From Burkholderiaceae bacterium (lineage in GTDB: Bacteria; Pseudomonadota; Gammaproteobacteria; Burkholderiales; Burkholderiaceae_C), in NCBI GenBank assembly GCA_024710165.1, contig JANJVG010000012.1:1-47146 (forward strand): a DNA stretch of 47,146 nucleotides. The letters run 5' to 3'. This document shows positions 35,171-43,640 of this stretch, piece by piece. The notes beneath the pieces are model-generated. The model searched no databases and was not told the origin of the DNA. It saw only the letters and a program-made list of their open reading frames with translations. Each line of letters opens with the position of its first letter. The stretch's first letter is position 1. The position numbers and the translations under genes are program-made.

Positions 35171-36145
35171 CATTTTCAGGAGCACCGCACCCCAGGTGAA
35201 GCCACCGCCCACGCCTTCGAGCAGCACGGTCTGGCCCGGTGTGATCTGGCCTGCGCGTACCGCGTGGTCCAGCGCCAGCGGGATCGATGCCGCCGAGGTG
35301 TTGCCATGCTGATCAACGGTGACGACCATCTTGTCCACCGGCAATTTGAGCTTGCGCGCCGTGCCCTGCATGATGCGGATGTTGGCCTGGTGCGGCACCA
35401 GCCAGTCGATATCGGCTTCGGTCAGGCCTGCCTTTTGCAGCGTGGCGCGCGCGGCGCTCTCCAGTACCCCCACGGCCAGCTTGAAGACGGCCGGGCCGTC
35501 CATGGTAAGCAGCGGCAGGCCGCTGACCTGCCCGCCCGAGACATGGCCCGGCACGCACAGGATGCCCACATGGCGGCCATCGGCGTGCAGATCGGTGGAC
35601 AGGATGCCAGGCTCGTCCGAGGCTTCCAGCACCACGGCGCCCGCGCCATCGCCAAACAGCACACAGGTGGTGCGGTCGTTGAAGTCGAGAAGGCGACTGA
35701 AAATTTCGGAGCCCACCACCAGGGCGCGCCTGGCGGTGCCTGCGCGGATCATGGCGTCGGCCACCGTGAGCGCATAGACAAAGCCGCTGCACACAGCCTG
35801 CACATCAAACGCCGGGCAACCGATGGCGCCCAGCTTGTTCTGCAGGATGCAGGCCGTGGACGGGAATACCATGTCCGGCGTGGACGTGGCGACGATGATC
35901 AGATCAAGGTCCTGCGCGTCGAGCCCTGCCGCCTGCAAGGCATGGCGCGAAGCGTCCAGGGCCATGTCGCTGCAGGCCACGTCGGAGGCGGCAAAATGGC
36001 GCGCCTGGATGCCCGTGCGCTCCACGACCCATTCATTCGAGGTCTCGATGCCCCGGACGGCCAGTTCAGCCACCAGGTCGGCATTCGTCACCCGGCGCGG
36101 CGGCAGATGGCTGCCGGTGCCGGTAATACGGGAGTAGCGTTTCAT
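35168..36145 (-). CDS. fabH: beta-ketoacyl-ACP synthase III
   Basis: Initiating condensing enzyme (acetyl-CoA + malonyl-ACP), 325 residues. Cys119 occurs in [14 protein letters not shown], the histidine in [13 protein letters not shown], and Asn in [15 protein letters not shown]. The C-terminus is [13 protein letters not shown], followed by a TAG derived from repeat R5. The start overlaps the plsX stop by one base (TAATG). Confidence 0.97.
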   Translation of the reverse strand: MKRYSRITGTGSHLPPRRVTNADLVAELAVRGIETSNEWVVERTGIQARHFAASDVACSDMALDASRHALQAAGLDAQDLDLIIVATSTPDMVFPSTACILQNKLGAIGCPAFDVQAVCSGFVYALTVADAMIRAGTARRALVVGSEIFSRLLDFNDRTTCVLFGDGAGAVVLEASDEPGILSTDLHADGRHVGILCVPGHVSGGQVSGLPLLTMDGPAVFKLAVGVLESAARATLQKAGLTEADIDWLVPHQANIRIMQGTARKLKLPVDKMVVTVDQHGNTSAASIPLALDHAVRAGQITPGQTVLLEGVGGGFTWGAVLLKM

Positions 36146-37197
36146 TACTGTGGCGCTGGCGCCGTGCCGCTGTTGGCGGCGGCATCGGGAGGCAGCAAAA
36201 AGGGCGCTGCGCTGGCGATGCGGAGGCGGACACGGTCCAGCAGGTTGTTGCGGGCTGCATCATACGCGCGGTTCAAAGCCGTCTCGAAAGCCATCTCGTC
36301 GGCCGAGCCATGGCTCTTGAACACCAGGCCGCGCAATCCGAGCAGCGCCGCGCCGTTGTAGCGACGGTAATCCACGCGTTTTTTGAATGCAGATAGCACA
36401 GGATAGGCAATGATGGCGGCAATTTTCGTGAAAATATTGCGCGAAAATTCCTGCTTCAGGAAAGCGCCGACCATGGCAGCCAAGCCCTCGCTGGTCTTGA
36501 GTGCCACATTGCCCACAAAACCGTCACACACGACGATATCGGTCGTTCCCTTGAAAATGTCATTACCTTCGACATTGCCAAAAAAATTCAAATCACCGGA
36601 ATTGGCAGCAGAACGCAGCAGTTCGCCCGCTTTTTTGATAACTTCACTGCCTTTGATGGCCTCAGCGCCGATATTCAGCAGCCCCACGGTGGGCTGCTCG
36701 TTGCCTTTGAGCACAGAGTCGAGGGCCGAACCCATCACGGCAAACTCGAGCAGGTGGCGCTCGTTGCAATCGACGTTGGCCCCCAGATCCAGCACCGTGG
36801 TGGATCCCCCCTTGGCATTGGGCAACGGGTAGGCAATGGCAGGCCGGTCGATACCGTCGAGCGTCTTGAGCACATAGCGTGCGATGGCCATGAGAGCCCC
36901 TGTATTGCCCGCCGATACGGCTGCCGCGGCGGCGCCATCCTTGACCTGCTGGATGGCCACACGCATGGACGAATCCTTCTTGCGGCGCAGGGCCACCTCC
37001 AGCGGATCGTCCATGGCCACCACTTCACTGGCATGCACCAGCGTGGCGCGCTCATGGGCAAAACCCTTGAGCGCTTCGGGCAGCCCGACCATCAGCAGGC
37101 GAGCCTCAGGGTGCGCATCGAGAAAGCGGCGGCATGCCGCCAGGGTCACATGGGGGCCATGATCGCCGCCCATGCAGTCAACAGCCAGTGTGATCAT
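36145..37197 (-). CDS. plsX: phosphate acyltransferase PlsX
   Basis: Makes acyl-phosphate from acyl-ACP for phospholipid synthesis. It has 350 residues and begins [53 protein letters not shown] and [15 protein letters not shown] are PlsX hallmarks. The start is the ATG at 37197; upstream codons in the open frame have no family match. It stands between rpmF and fabH, the conserved order. Confidence 0.96.
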   Translation of the reverse strand: MITLAVDCMGGDHGPHVTLAACRRFLDAHPEARLLMVGLPEALKGFAHERATLVHASEVVAMDDPLEVALRRKKDSSMRVAIQQVKDGAAAAAVSAGNTGALMAIARYVLKTLDGIDRPAIAYPLPNAKGGSTTVLDLGANVDCNERHLLEFAVMGSALDSVLKGNEQPTVGLLNIGAEAIKGSEVIKKAGELLRSAANSGDLNFFGNVEGNDIFKGTTDIVVCDGFVGNVALKTSEGLAAMVGAFLKQEFSRNIFTKIAAIIAYPVLSAFKKRVDYRRYNGAALLGLRGLVFKSHGSADEMAFETALNRAYDAARNNLLDRVRLRIASAAPFLLPPDAAANSGTAPAPQ

Positions 37198-37253
37198 GGA
37201 AGTAGGTTCTGGCCCTGGGTGGCCTGTGAGACATTTGAAACACGCATGACAAA

Positions 37254-37284
37254 GGCCCGTGCTACATGCAAGTAGCAACGGGCC
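37254..37284 (-). terminator. strong hairpin between rpmF and plsX, possible weak terminator
   Basis: On the minus strand: GGCCCG, bulged T, TGCTAC, 6-nt loop, GTAGCA, CGGGCC, then TTTGT. The 12-bp stem is strong but the T-tract is poor. It may partly terminate rpmF transcripts or act as a processing site, which would adjust ribosomal protein versus lipid enzyme levels. Confidence 0.5.
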
Positions 37285-37308
37285 CGGGGTCTTTGGCTCT
37301 GACGGGTG

Positions 37309-37491
37309 TCAGGCTTCGGACTTGTTCTTCAGCACCTGACGGCCACGGTAAAAACCGTTGGGGCTGATGTGGTGGCGCATGTGGATTTCGCCGGTGGTGG
37401 GCTCGACAGCGATGCCGGGCACATTCAGGGCGTTGTGCGAGCGATGCATGCCGCGCTTGGACGGGGATTTCTTGTTTTGCTGAACGGCCAT
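37309..37491 (-). CDS. rpmF: 50S ribosomal protein bL32
   Basis: A 60-residue ribosomal protein: [20 protein letters not shown] at the start and [18 protein letters not shown] later. It is the zinc-free form, without the CxxC ribbon, as in E. coli. AGGAG lies 6 nt before the ATG. It is placed after yceD and before plsX, the classical linkage of translation and lipid genes. Confidence 0.98.
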   Translation of the reverse strand: MAVQQNKKSPSKRGMHRSHNALNVPGIAVEPTTGEIHMRHHISPNGFYRGRQVLKNKSEA

Positions 37492-37576
37492 GGTTGGCTC
37501 CTGGTCTTGAATAGGGGGTTGGTAAAAACGCGATCAGCCCATTAAAAGACACGAGGGGATTCGCGCGAAGCCCTCG

Positions 37577-37582
37577 ATTATA
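37577..37582 (-). promoter_or_regulatory. candidate -10 box for rpmF
   Basis: A perfect TATAAT on the minus strand, 85 nt upstream of the rpmF ATG and just past the yceD stop. The -35 region is not obvious. An rpmF promoter in this position is known in E. coli. Confidence 0.45.
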
Positions 37583-37594
37583 GCCCAAAGCGTT

Positions 37595-38149
37595 TTATTG
37601 GTCCGGTTTGCCCACGCGAAGGCTGGCCAGGGCTGCAAACGGGTTGGGGCGCTCGGCTTCGGCCGCCTCAAAATCCTCGTCGCTCGACGCCATGGGCACC
37701 GGCGTGGGGCACTCATCGTGGCGCGGCACCACGGGCAGGGCCATGAGCAATTCGTCCTCGATCAACTCGTGCAGGTCAAACTCGCGACTCAGTGCCAGCA
37801 GGTCTTCCTCGACCTCGTCGTCCAGCGCCTCTGCCGTGGCCTCATCCGCAACAAAGCGAAACGACCGATCCACCTGCAGCGGCACATCCACCGGCCCCAG
37901 GCAGCGCTGGCAGACCATGGGAAAGGTCGCCTGCACCTGCAGGTGCATCCACATCTGGCCACCCTCGGTGCCGGCCTCGGCCCGCCACTCGCCCTGGGCC
38001 TCCCAGTCCACGCGCAGGTCAGGGTGCAGGCCTTTGGCCTCTTGCGCCAGGCGCTCGTACTTCAGCAGGGAATCGTGCCCCGCCAGGCGTGCTCCTGCCT
38101 GCACGAAGGCCTTGGCGTCAAGCCGATCGGGGTTGAATTCCTTGGTCAT
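37595..38149 (-). CDS. yceD: YceD family protein (DUF177), 23S rRNA accumulation factor
   Basis: A 184-residue DUF177 protein. The central CQRCLGPVDVPLQVDRSF segment holds the conserved cysteines C80 and C83, followed by FRFVADEATAEALDDEVEED and FDLHELIEDELLMALPVVPR. In E. coli and plants, YceD homologues are needed for 23S rRNA accumulation. It is the first gene of the minus-strand run and divergent from maf, with 25 nt between the starts, so their promoters must overlap the coding ends. Confidence 0.92.
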   Translation of the reverse strand: MTKEFNPDRLDAKAFVQAGARLAGHDSLLKYERLAQEAKGLHPDLRVDWEAQGEWRAEAGTEGGQMWMHLQVQATFPMVCQRCLGPVDVPLQVDRSFRFVADEATAEALDDEVEEDLLALSREFDLHELIEDELLMALPVVPRHDECPTPVPMASSDEDFEAAEAERPNPFAALASLRVGKPDQ

Positions 38150-38174
38150 GCGCGCAGTGTAAGAGAATCAAGGC

Positions 38175-38774
38175 ATGCATCAAGCACTCCCCCTGCCCAG
38201 AGCCCTGGTTTTGGGTTCGACCTCCCGCTACCGGCGCGAATTGCTGCAGCGCCTGAACCTGCCCTTCACCGTCACCGCACCCGACGTGGACGAAACTCCC
38301 TTGCCTGGCGAGGCCCCGCGCGACCTGGCCCTGCGCCTGGCGCTGGCCAAGGCCCGCGCCGTGGCGGCCCTGCACCCGGGTGCCGTGGTGATTGGCTCCG
38401 ACCAGGTGGCCGACCTGGCAGGCCTGCCCTTGGGCAAGCCCGGCACGCACGAACGCGCCGTGGCCCAGTTGCGCCGCATGAGCGGCCACACCGTGGTGTT
38501 CCAGACCGCGCTGGCCGTGGTCTGCCAGGCCACGGGCTTCGAGCAGGTGGACCTGGCACCGGTGGAGGTGCGCTTTCGCCCGCTGTCGGATGACGAGATC
38601 GAGCGCTATCTGCACGCCGAGCAGCCCTACGACTGCGCCGGCAGCGCCAAGAGCGAAGGCCTGGGCATCAGCCTGCTCGACGCCATCGTCAGCGATGACC
38701 CCACGGCGCTCATCGGCCTGCCGCTGATCCGCACCTGCCGCATGCTGCGCGCCGCCGGGCTGACGCTGCCATGA
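38175..38774 (+). CDS. maf: Maf family nucleotide pyrophosphatase, YceF-type
   Basis: A 199-residue Maf protein that removes non-canonical nucleotides. It has ALVLGSTSRYRRELLQRLNL at the start, APDVDETPLPGE, GSDQVADLAG and YDCAGSAKSEGLGISLLD. GSDQV rather than GADT places it with E. coli YceF, which hydrolyses m7GTP. The divergent position beside yceD is the same as in E. coli. Its stop overlaps the next start (ATGA). Confidence 0.9.
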   Translation: MHQALPLPRALVLGSTSRYRRELLQRLNLPFTVTAPDVDETPLPGEAPRDLALRLALAKARAVAALHPGAVVIGSDQVADLAGLPLGKPGTHERAVAQLRRMSGHTVVFQTALAVVCQATGFEQVDLAPVEVRFRPLSDDEIERYLHAEQPYDCAGSAKSEGLGISLLDAIVSDDPTALIGLPLIRTCRMLRAAGLTLP

Positions 38775-39556
38775 ACACCCCCACCCCCGCGCGAGGCCGC
38801 CTTTACCTGGTGCCCGCCCCCCTGGATTTCGGCTGTGCCACCCAGACCCCGCTGCAGGACGTGCTGCCCACCGGCACCCTGGCCACGGCAGCACGGCTGA
38901 CGCACTGGATCTGCGAGAACGCCAAGAGCACGCGCGCCTACCTCAAGCGCGTGGACGCCACGCACCCGCTGGCGCTGCCGCTGCAGGAGCAACAGATCAC
39001 CGAACTGCCGCGCGAGGTGCACAAAAAAGGCGACCACGGAGGCAAGGGTGCGCCGGTGTTCGACGCCCGCCCCCTGCTCGCAGCCGCCCTGGCCGGGCAC
39101 GACATCGGCCTGGTCAGCGAAGCCGGCATGCCCGCCGTGGCCGACCCTGGCAGCTCGGTGGTGCGCGCCGCACACGACCTTGGGTTGAACGTGGTGCCCC
39201 TGGTGGGGCCGGTGTCGTTGCTGCTGGCCCTGGCGGCCAGCGGCCTGAACGGGCAGAACTTCGCCTTTGTCGGCTACCTGCCGCAGGACGCCGACGAGCG
39301 CATCCAGCGCATCCGCACGCTCGAATCCCTGGCGCTCAAGACCGGCCAGACGCAGCTTTTCATCGAAACGCCCTACCGCAACGCCGCCCTGCTCCAGGCC
39401 CTACTGCACTCGCTGCAGCCCGCCACACGCCTGGCGCTGGCCAGCGGCCTCACTCTGGAGAGCGCCCACATCCGCAGCCAGAGCGTGCAGCAATGGCGCC
39501 AGCGCCCCGAGGCACCCGACAAGCACACGCCCGTGGTGTTCGCGCTGGGTCGCTGA
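38771..39556 (+). CDS. RsmI-like SAM-dependent methyltransferase (tetrapyrrole methylase fold)
   Basis: A 261-residue protein of the RsmI/tetrapyrrole methylase fold. VSEAGMPAVADPGSSVVRAA, PLVGPVSLLLALAASGLNGQ, FAFVGYLP and LFIETPYRN match RsmI motifs. The N-terminus (GRLYLVPAPLDFG) is diverged from the RsmI consensus VATPIGNL. This suggests a paralogue with a different target, rather than the enzyme that 2'-O-methylates C1402 of 16S rRNA. It overlaps maf by 4 nt. Confidence 0.82.
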   Translation: MNTPTPARGRLYLVPAPLDFGCATQTPLQDVLPTGTLATAARLTHWICENAKSTRAYLKRVDATHPLALPLQEQQITELPREVHKKGDHGGKGAPVFDARPLLAAALAGHDIGLVSEAGMPAVADPGSSVVRAAHDLGLNVVPLVGPVSLLLALAASGLNGQNFAFVGYLPQDADERIQRIRTLESLALKTGQTQLFIETPYRNAALLQALLHSLQPATRLALASGLTLESAHIRSQSVQQWRQRPEAPDKHTPVVFALGR

Positions 39557-39567
39557 ACCCGCACCGC

Positions 39568-39583
39568 CCCCGCCGCAGCGGGG
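39568..39583 (+). terminator. GC-rich hairpin after the RsmI-like gene
   Basis: CCCCGC, CGCA loop, GCGGGG, 11 nt after the stop. There is no T-tract, so if it acts in termination it is probably as part of a rho-dependent site. The remainder of the 259-nt gap holds two overlapping dyads (next entry). Confidence 0.35.
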
Positions 39584-39714
39584 CTGCCGTCTGGCGCCTT
39601 GCTGAGTTACAGCCCGTCGGCCGGAGAAGCCCAACCGACATTCCTGGTTCCGCCAAACACGCCTGCGGCAGGGCGATGGGCGTCCACACGCCCGCCAACG
39701 ATTCCTAAAACATA

Positions 39715-39749
39715 TTGATCAGTCCATCGATTCAATTGGACTCGAATCG
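39715..39749 (+). promoter_or_regulatory. overlapping inverted repeats, candidate operator of the catabolic operon
   Basis: AGTCCA (39721-39726) pairs with TGGACT (39737-39742), and CGATTC (39728-39733) pairs with GAATCG (39744-39749). Both are 6-bp arms with 10-nt centres, shifted by 7 bp. A TTGA (39715) / TCAA (39732) pair lies on top. It stands 67 nt before the first gene. The LysR protein encoded at 43641 is the obvious candidate ligand. Confidence 0.45.
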
Positions 39750-39815
39750 CTTGCCGTCCCAAGATAGCGCCCAGCCCTCCTTTCGAGAGGGAGCAACCTG
39801 TCAAGGAGACAACCC

Positions 39816-40778
39816 ATGCGCCGTATTCCGTTCCTCCCCGCCCTGCTGGGCCTGGCTTTCAGCGCCAGCATGGCACACGCACAGAACTATCCGTCTGCGC
39901 CCATCACCCTGGTCGTGCCTTTCGCAGCCGGCAGCGGCACCGATGCGGTCGCACGGGCTGTGGGCCAGAAGTTGTCCGAACGGCTCAAGCAATCCGTGAT
40001 CATCGACAACAAGCCAGGCGCCAGCGCCCAGCTGGGTGCGCAGTTCGTAGCCAAGGCCAAACCCGATGGCTACACGCTGTTCATGACGACCAACACCTCC
40101 CACTCGGCCAACCCCAGCCTGTACAGCAACCTCAGGTACGACCCCATCAAGGACTTCACCCCGATCGCCCGCGTGGGGGAACTGCCCTTCGCACTGACGG
40201 TGCACCCGGCGGTGCCCGCCAAGTCCCTGAAGGAACTGATCGATTACGGCAAGGCCAATCCCGGCAAGCTCAGCTATGCCACGCCCAACAGCACCTCCCT
40301 GGTGGCATCCGAGACGATCAAACGCATCACCGGCGTAGACATGCTGGGCATTCCCTACAAGTCCAGCCCCCAGGCGATGACCGATCTGGTGGGCGGACAG
40401 GTGCAACTCTATGTGGTGGACCTCGGCTCGGGCATGGGCATGATCAAGACCGACAAGGTGCGCACGCTGGGCATCACCACCGCCGAGCCTTCGCCCCTGC
40501 TGCCCGGCGTCCCGCCCATCGGCAAGACGGTCCAGGGCTTCGCGCTGACCTCATGGAACGGCATCTTCGGCCCGGCCGGCCTGCCGCCAGCCGTGGTCGA
40601 TCGGCTCAACAGCGACCTGCAGGCGGTGCTGGCTGACAAGGACCTGCAAGACAAGCTCAGCCTGATCGGCTTTCAGGTCTGGCCCAGCAAGACGCCGGAC
40701 GAATTTGCCCGCTATGTGGCCGATCAGCTCAACCACTGGGGTTCGCTCATCAAGCAGGCGGGCATCCGCGCGGAATGA
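39816..40778 (+). CDS. periplasmic solute-binding protein, Bug/TctC family
   Basis: A 320-residue tripartite-tricarboxylate-transporter binding protein. The signal peptide MRRIPFLPALLGLAFSASMA is cleaved after AHA. Mature motifs are YPSAPITLVVPFAAGSGTDA, IIDNKPGASAQLG, KAKPDGYTLFMTT and the DLVGGQVQLY segment. AAGGAG precedes the ATG by 9 nt. No tctA/tctB membrane genes are adjacent, as is common for the expanded Bug family of these bacteria, so it may serve a distant transporter or act as a sensor. Its ligand is unknown, but is presumably an acid degraded by the following genes. Confidence 0.93.
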   Translation: MRRIPFLPALLGLAFSASMAHAQNYPSAPITLVVPFAAGSGTDAVARAVGQKLSERLKQSVIIDNKPGASAQLGAQFVAKAKPDGYTLFMTTNTSHSANPSLYSNLRYDPIKDFTPIARVGELPFALTVHPAVPAKSLKELIDYGKANPGKLSYATPNSTSLVASETIKRITGVDMLGIPYKSSPQAMTDLVGGQVQLYVVDLGSGMGMIKTDKVRTLGITTAEPSPLLPGVPPIGKTVQGFALTSWNGIFGPAGLPPAVVDRLNSDLQAVLADKDLQDKLSLIGFQVWPSKTPDEFARYVADQLNHWGSLIKQAGIRAE

Positions 40779-40782
40779 AACC

Positions 40783-42024
40783 ATGAGCAACGCGCAAGCA
40801 CAGTCCTACGCCGGCCCGCTGGCGGGCGTCCGGGTCCTGGACCTGACCTCGGTCGTCATGGGGCCGTTCGCCACCCAGATCCTGGCCCAGCTCGGCGCCG
40901 AGGTAATCAAGGTGGAAACACCCGAGGGCGACAACATGCGCCATGTGGGCCCCATGGTCCACCCCGGCATGGGCCACATCTTCCTGCATGCCAATGCGGG
41001 CAAGCGCAGCATCGTGCTCGACCTCAAGCACCCCGAGGGCCGCGAGGCCGCCCTGCGCCTGGCCGAAGGCTGCGATGTGCTCATCAGCAACGTGCGCCCG
41101 CAAGCCCTGGCCCGGCTGGGGCTGGACTACGAGGCCGTGCGGGCGCGCAACCCGCGCATACTCCACGTGAGCTGCTGCGGCTTCGACCAGGACGGCCCCG
41201 ACGCCGCCCGCCCCGCCTACGACGACCTGATCCAGGGCGCCACCGGCATTCCCTGGCTGATGCAGGCCTACGGCGCCGCCGAGCCCTGCTACGCGCCCAC
41301 CACGCTGTCCGACCGCGTGACCGGGCTCCATGCGGTGTATGCGGTGACCGCCGCGCTGTACGCGCGCAGCCAGACGGGCCAAGGCCAGGCCATTGTGGTG
41401 CCCATGTTCGAGGCCATGGCGCAGTTCATCCTGGGCGACCACATGGCGGGCCTGAGCTTCGAGCCGCCGCGCGGTGACCCCGGCTACGCCCGACTGCTGA
41501 CCCCGCACCGCAAGCCCTACGCCACCCGCGATGGCATGCTGTGCGTGCTGATCTACAACGACAAACACTGGCGCAGCTTCTTCGCCGCCATTGGCGAATC
41601 GGAAGGCCTGGCGCGCGACCCGCGCTTTGCCACGCACAGTGCCCGCGCCGCCCATATTGACGACGTGTACGCAGAAGTGGCCCGCCTGATGCGCACGCGC
41701 ACCACCGCCGAATGGCGTGCCCTGCTCGATGCCGCCGACGTGCCCAACATGCCCATGAACAGCCCGGCCGACCTGCTGGCCAACCCGCAGCTGCGCGCCA
41801 CTGGTTTCGTGCGCGAAACCCTGCACCCCAGCGAAGGCCCGCTGCACACCCTGGCCCACCCCACCCGCTGGTCGGCCACGCCACCCGCGCGCGAGCAAAC
41901 CCCGGCCCCGCGCCTGGGCGAGCACACGCGCGCGCTGCTGACCGAGGCCGGCTACCCGCCCGATCGCATCGAGGCGCTGCTGGCCCAGGGGGCCTGCCGC
42001 GCCGCCGAACCCATCACCGCCTGA
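40783..42024 (+). CDS. CaiB/BaiF (family III) CoA-transferase
   Basis: A 413-residue family III CoA-transferase that moves CoA between acyl-CoA and a free acid. It begins GPLAGVRVLDLTSVVMGPFA and has LGAEVIKVETPEGDNMRHVG, the RSIVLDLKHPEGREA segment, and the probable nucleophile Asp147 in RPAYDDLIQGATG. The start ATG at 40783 follows the binding-protein stop by 4 nt. In context it probably activates the imported acid to its CoA ester for the acyl-CoA dehydrogenase downstream. Confidence 0.93.
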   Translation: MSNAQAQSYAGPLAGVRVLDLTSVVMGPFATQILAQLGAEVIKVETPEGDNMRHVGPMVHPGMGHIFLHANAGKRSIVLDLKHPEGREAALRLAEGCDVLISNVRPQALARLGLDYEAVRARNPRILHVSCCGFDQDGPDAARPAYDDLIQGATGIPWLMQAYGAAEPCYAPTTLSDRVTGLHAVYAVTAALYARSQTGQGQAIVVPMFEAMAQFILGDHMAGLSFEPPRGDPGYARLLTPHRKPYATRDGMLCVLIYNDKHWRSFFAAIGESEGLARDPRFATHSARAAHIDDVYAEVARLMRTRTTAEWRALLDAADVPNMPMNSPADLLANPQLRATGFVRETLHPSEGPLHTLAHPTRWSATPPAREQTPAPRLGEHTRALLTEAGYPPDRIEALLAQGACRAAEPITA

Positions 42025-42037
42025 CAGGAGCCCCGCC

Positions 42038-42442
42038 ATGAACCCCAGCTACCTGGTGCGCGCCGCCGACGTGCCCGCCTACCAACCCGCCAACCACCAT
42101 CACACGCACAACCAGCGCCTCATCGGCCCCGAGACTGTGGGCGCCAAGCAGATGGAAGTGCTGCTGGGCACACTGCACAAGGGCGGCGGCGCCCTGCCCC
42201 ACGCCCACCCCGGCATCGAGCAGGCCTGCTATCTGCTTGAAGGCACGGCCCGCGCCGAAGTGGCAGGCCAGGTGTTCGACATGGTGCCAGGCGACACCTG
42301 CTTTTTCCCCGCCGACCAGATGCATGTGTTCACCGTGACCAGCGACACCCCGGTCAAGCTGCTGGTGATCTACAGCCCGCCCTATGGCGAATCGCCCGAC
42401 AAGGTGATCCGCCCCGTCCACCCCACCGGAGCCGCCGCATGA
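42038..42442 (+). CDS. cupin domain protein
   Basis: A 134-residue single-domain cupin. Motif 1 is PHAHPGIEQACYLLEG, with metal ligands His55, His57 and Glu61. Motif 2 is PGDTCFFPADQMHVFTV, with His96. A His-rich NHHHTHNQ stretch lies near the N-terminus. The metal ligand set is complete, so a metal-dependent enzyme (dioxygenase, isomerase or similar) or a small-molecule sensor is possible. It is flanked by CoA-transferase and acyl-CoA dehydrogenase genes and overlaps the latter by 4 nt. Confidence 0.9.
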   Translation: MNPSYLVRAADVPAYQPANHHHTHNQRLIGPETVGAKQMEVLLGTLHKGGGALPHAHPGIEQACYLLEGTARAEVAGQVFDMVPGDTCFFPADQMHVFTVTSDTPVKLLVIYSPPYGESPDKVIRPVHPTGAAA

Positions 42443-43602
42443 ATTTCGCACTGACCCCCGACCAGGAGCAGATCCGTGATGCCATCGAGCGCGTCTGCGC
42501 CCCGTTCGATGCTGACTACTGGCTGCGCAAAGACACCGAAGGCGGCTTCCCGGACGACTTCCACCGCGCACTCGCCGACTCGGGCTGGCTCGGCATCGCC
42601 ATGCCCGAAGAGTTCGGTGGCGCAGGCCTGGGTATCAGCGAGGCCGCACTGATGATGCACACCATTTCAGCCACGGGCGCGGGCCTCTCGGGCGCATCGG
42701 CAGTGCACATGAACATCTTCGGCCTGCACCCGGTCGTGGTGTTCGGCACCGACGAGCAAAAAAAGCGCTGGCTGCCGCCGCTGATCCAAGGCCGCGACCG
42801 CGCCTGCTTTGGCGTTACCGAGCCCAACACCGGCCTCAACACCCTCAAGCTCAAGACCCGCGCGGTGCGCGAGGGCGACCACTACGTCGTGCACGGCCAG
42901 AAGGTGTGGATCAGCACGGCCCAGGTGGCCAACAAGATCCTGCTGCTGGCGCGCACCACGCCCGCCGAGGAATGCCAGGGCACCGAGGGCCTGAGCCTGT
43001 TCTATACCGACCTCGACCGCAGCACCGTGGAGGTGCGCGAGATCGACAAGCTGGGCCGCAAGTGCGTGGACTCCAACCAAGTCTTCATCGACGGCCTGCG
43101 GATCCCGGTCGAAGACCGCGTGGGCGAGGAAGGCAAGGGCTTCAGCTACATCCTGCACGGGCTCAACCCCGAGCGCATCCTGATTGCCAGCGAGGCCGTG
43201 GGCCTGGGCCGCGCGGCGCTGCGGCGCGGCGCCCTCTACGCCAGCGAGCGCGAGGTGTTCGGCCGCCCCATCGGCCAGAACCAGGGCATCCAGCACCCGC
43301 TGGCCAAGTCGTGGATGGAACTGGAAGCGGCCCACCTGATGGTGCAGAAGGCCGCGTGGCTCTACGACCAGCACCTGCCCTGCGGCGCCGAGGCCAACAG
43401 CGCCAAGTACCTCGCGGCCGAGGCCTGCTACCGCGCCTGCGAGAACGCCATCTTCACGCACGGCGGCATGGGCTATGCCAAGGAATACCACGTCGAGCGC
43501 TACCTGCGCGAAGCCTGGATTCCGCGCCTGGCGCCCGTGAGCCCGCAGCTCATCCTGTGCTTCATCGCCGAGAAGGTGCTGGGCCTGCCCAAGTCGTATT
43601 GA
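42439..43602 (+). CDS. acyl-CoA dehydrogenase family flavoprotein
   Basis: A 387-residue FAD protein. The N-terminal helical domain starts FALTPDQEQIRDAIERVC. The beta domain has ACFGVTEPNTGLNTLKLKTR and YVVHGQKVWISTA. The C-terminal domain shows REVFGRPIGQNQGIQ and FTHGGMGYAKEYHVERYLRE. The segment that in MCAD carries the catalytic Glu (YEGTSQI) is LAPVSPQLI here, with Pro at that place, so the base must lie elsewhere or the reaction differs. It follows a CaiB-type transferase and a cupin. Confidence 0.93.
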   Translation: MNFALTPDQEQIRDAIERVCAPFDADYWLRKDTEGGFPDDFHRALADSGWLGIAMPEEFGGAGLGISEAALMMHTISATGAGLSGASAVHMNIFGLHPVVVFGTDEQKKRWLPPLIQGRDRACFGVTEPNTGLNTLKLKTRAVREGDHYVVHGQKVWISTAQVANKILLLARTTPAEECQGTEGLSLFYTDLDRSTVEVREIDKLGRKCVDSNQVFIDGLRIPVEDRVGEEGKGFSYILHGLNPERILIASEAVGLGRAALRRGALYASEREVFGRPIGQNQGIQHPLAKSWMELEAAHLMVQKAAWLYDQHLPCGAEANSAKYLAAEACYRACENAIFTHGGMGYAKEYHVERYLREAWIPRLAPVSPQLILCFIAEKVLGLPKSY

Positions 43603-43640
43603 GCGCTGGGGCCCGACGGGCGCGCGGGCGCTGAGGCATC

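Noticed and set aside
39557-39815. A missed gene in the 259-nt gap before the binding protein
   Set aside because: No open frame with a ribosome binding site or recognisable protein is present; only a GC hairpin and the paired dyads stand out.
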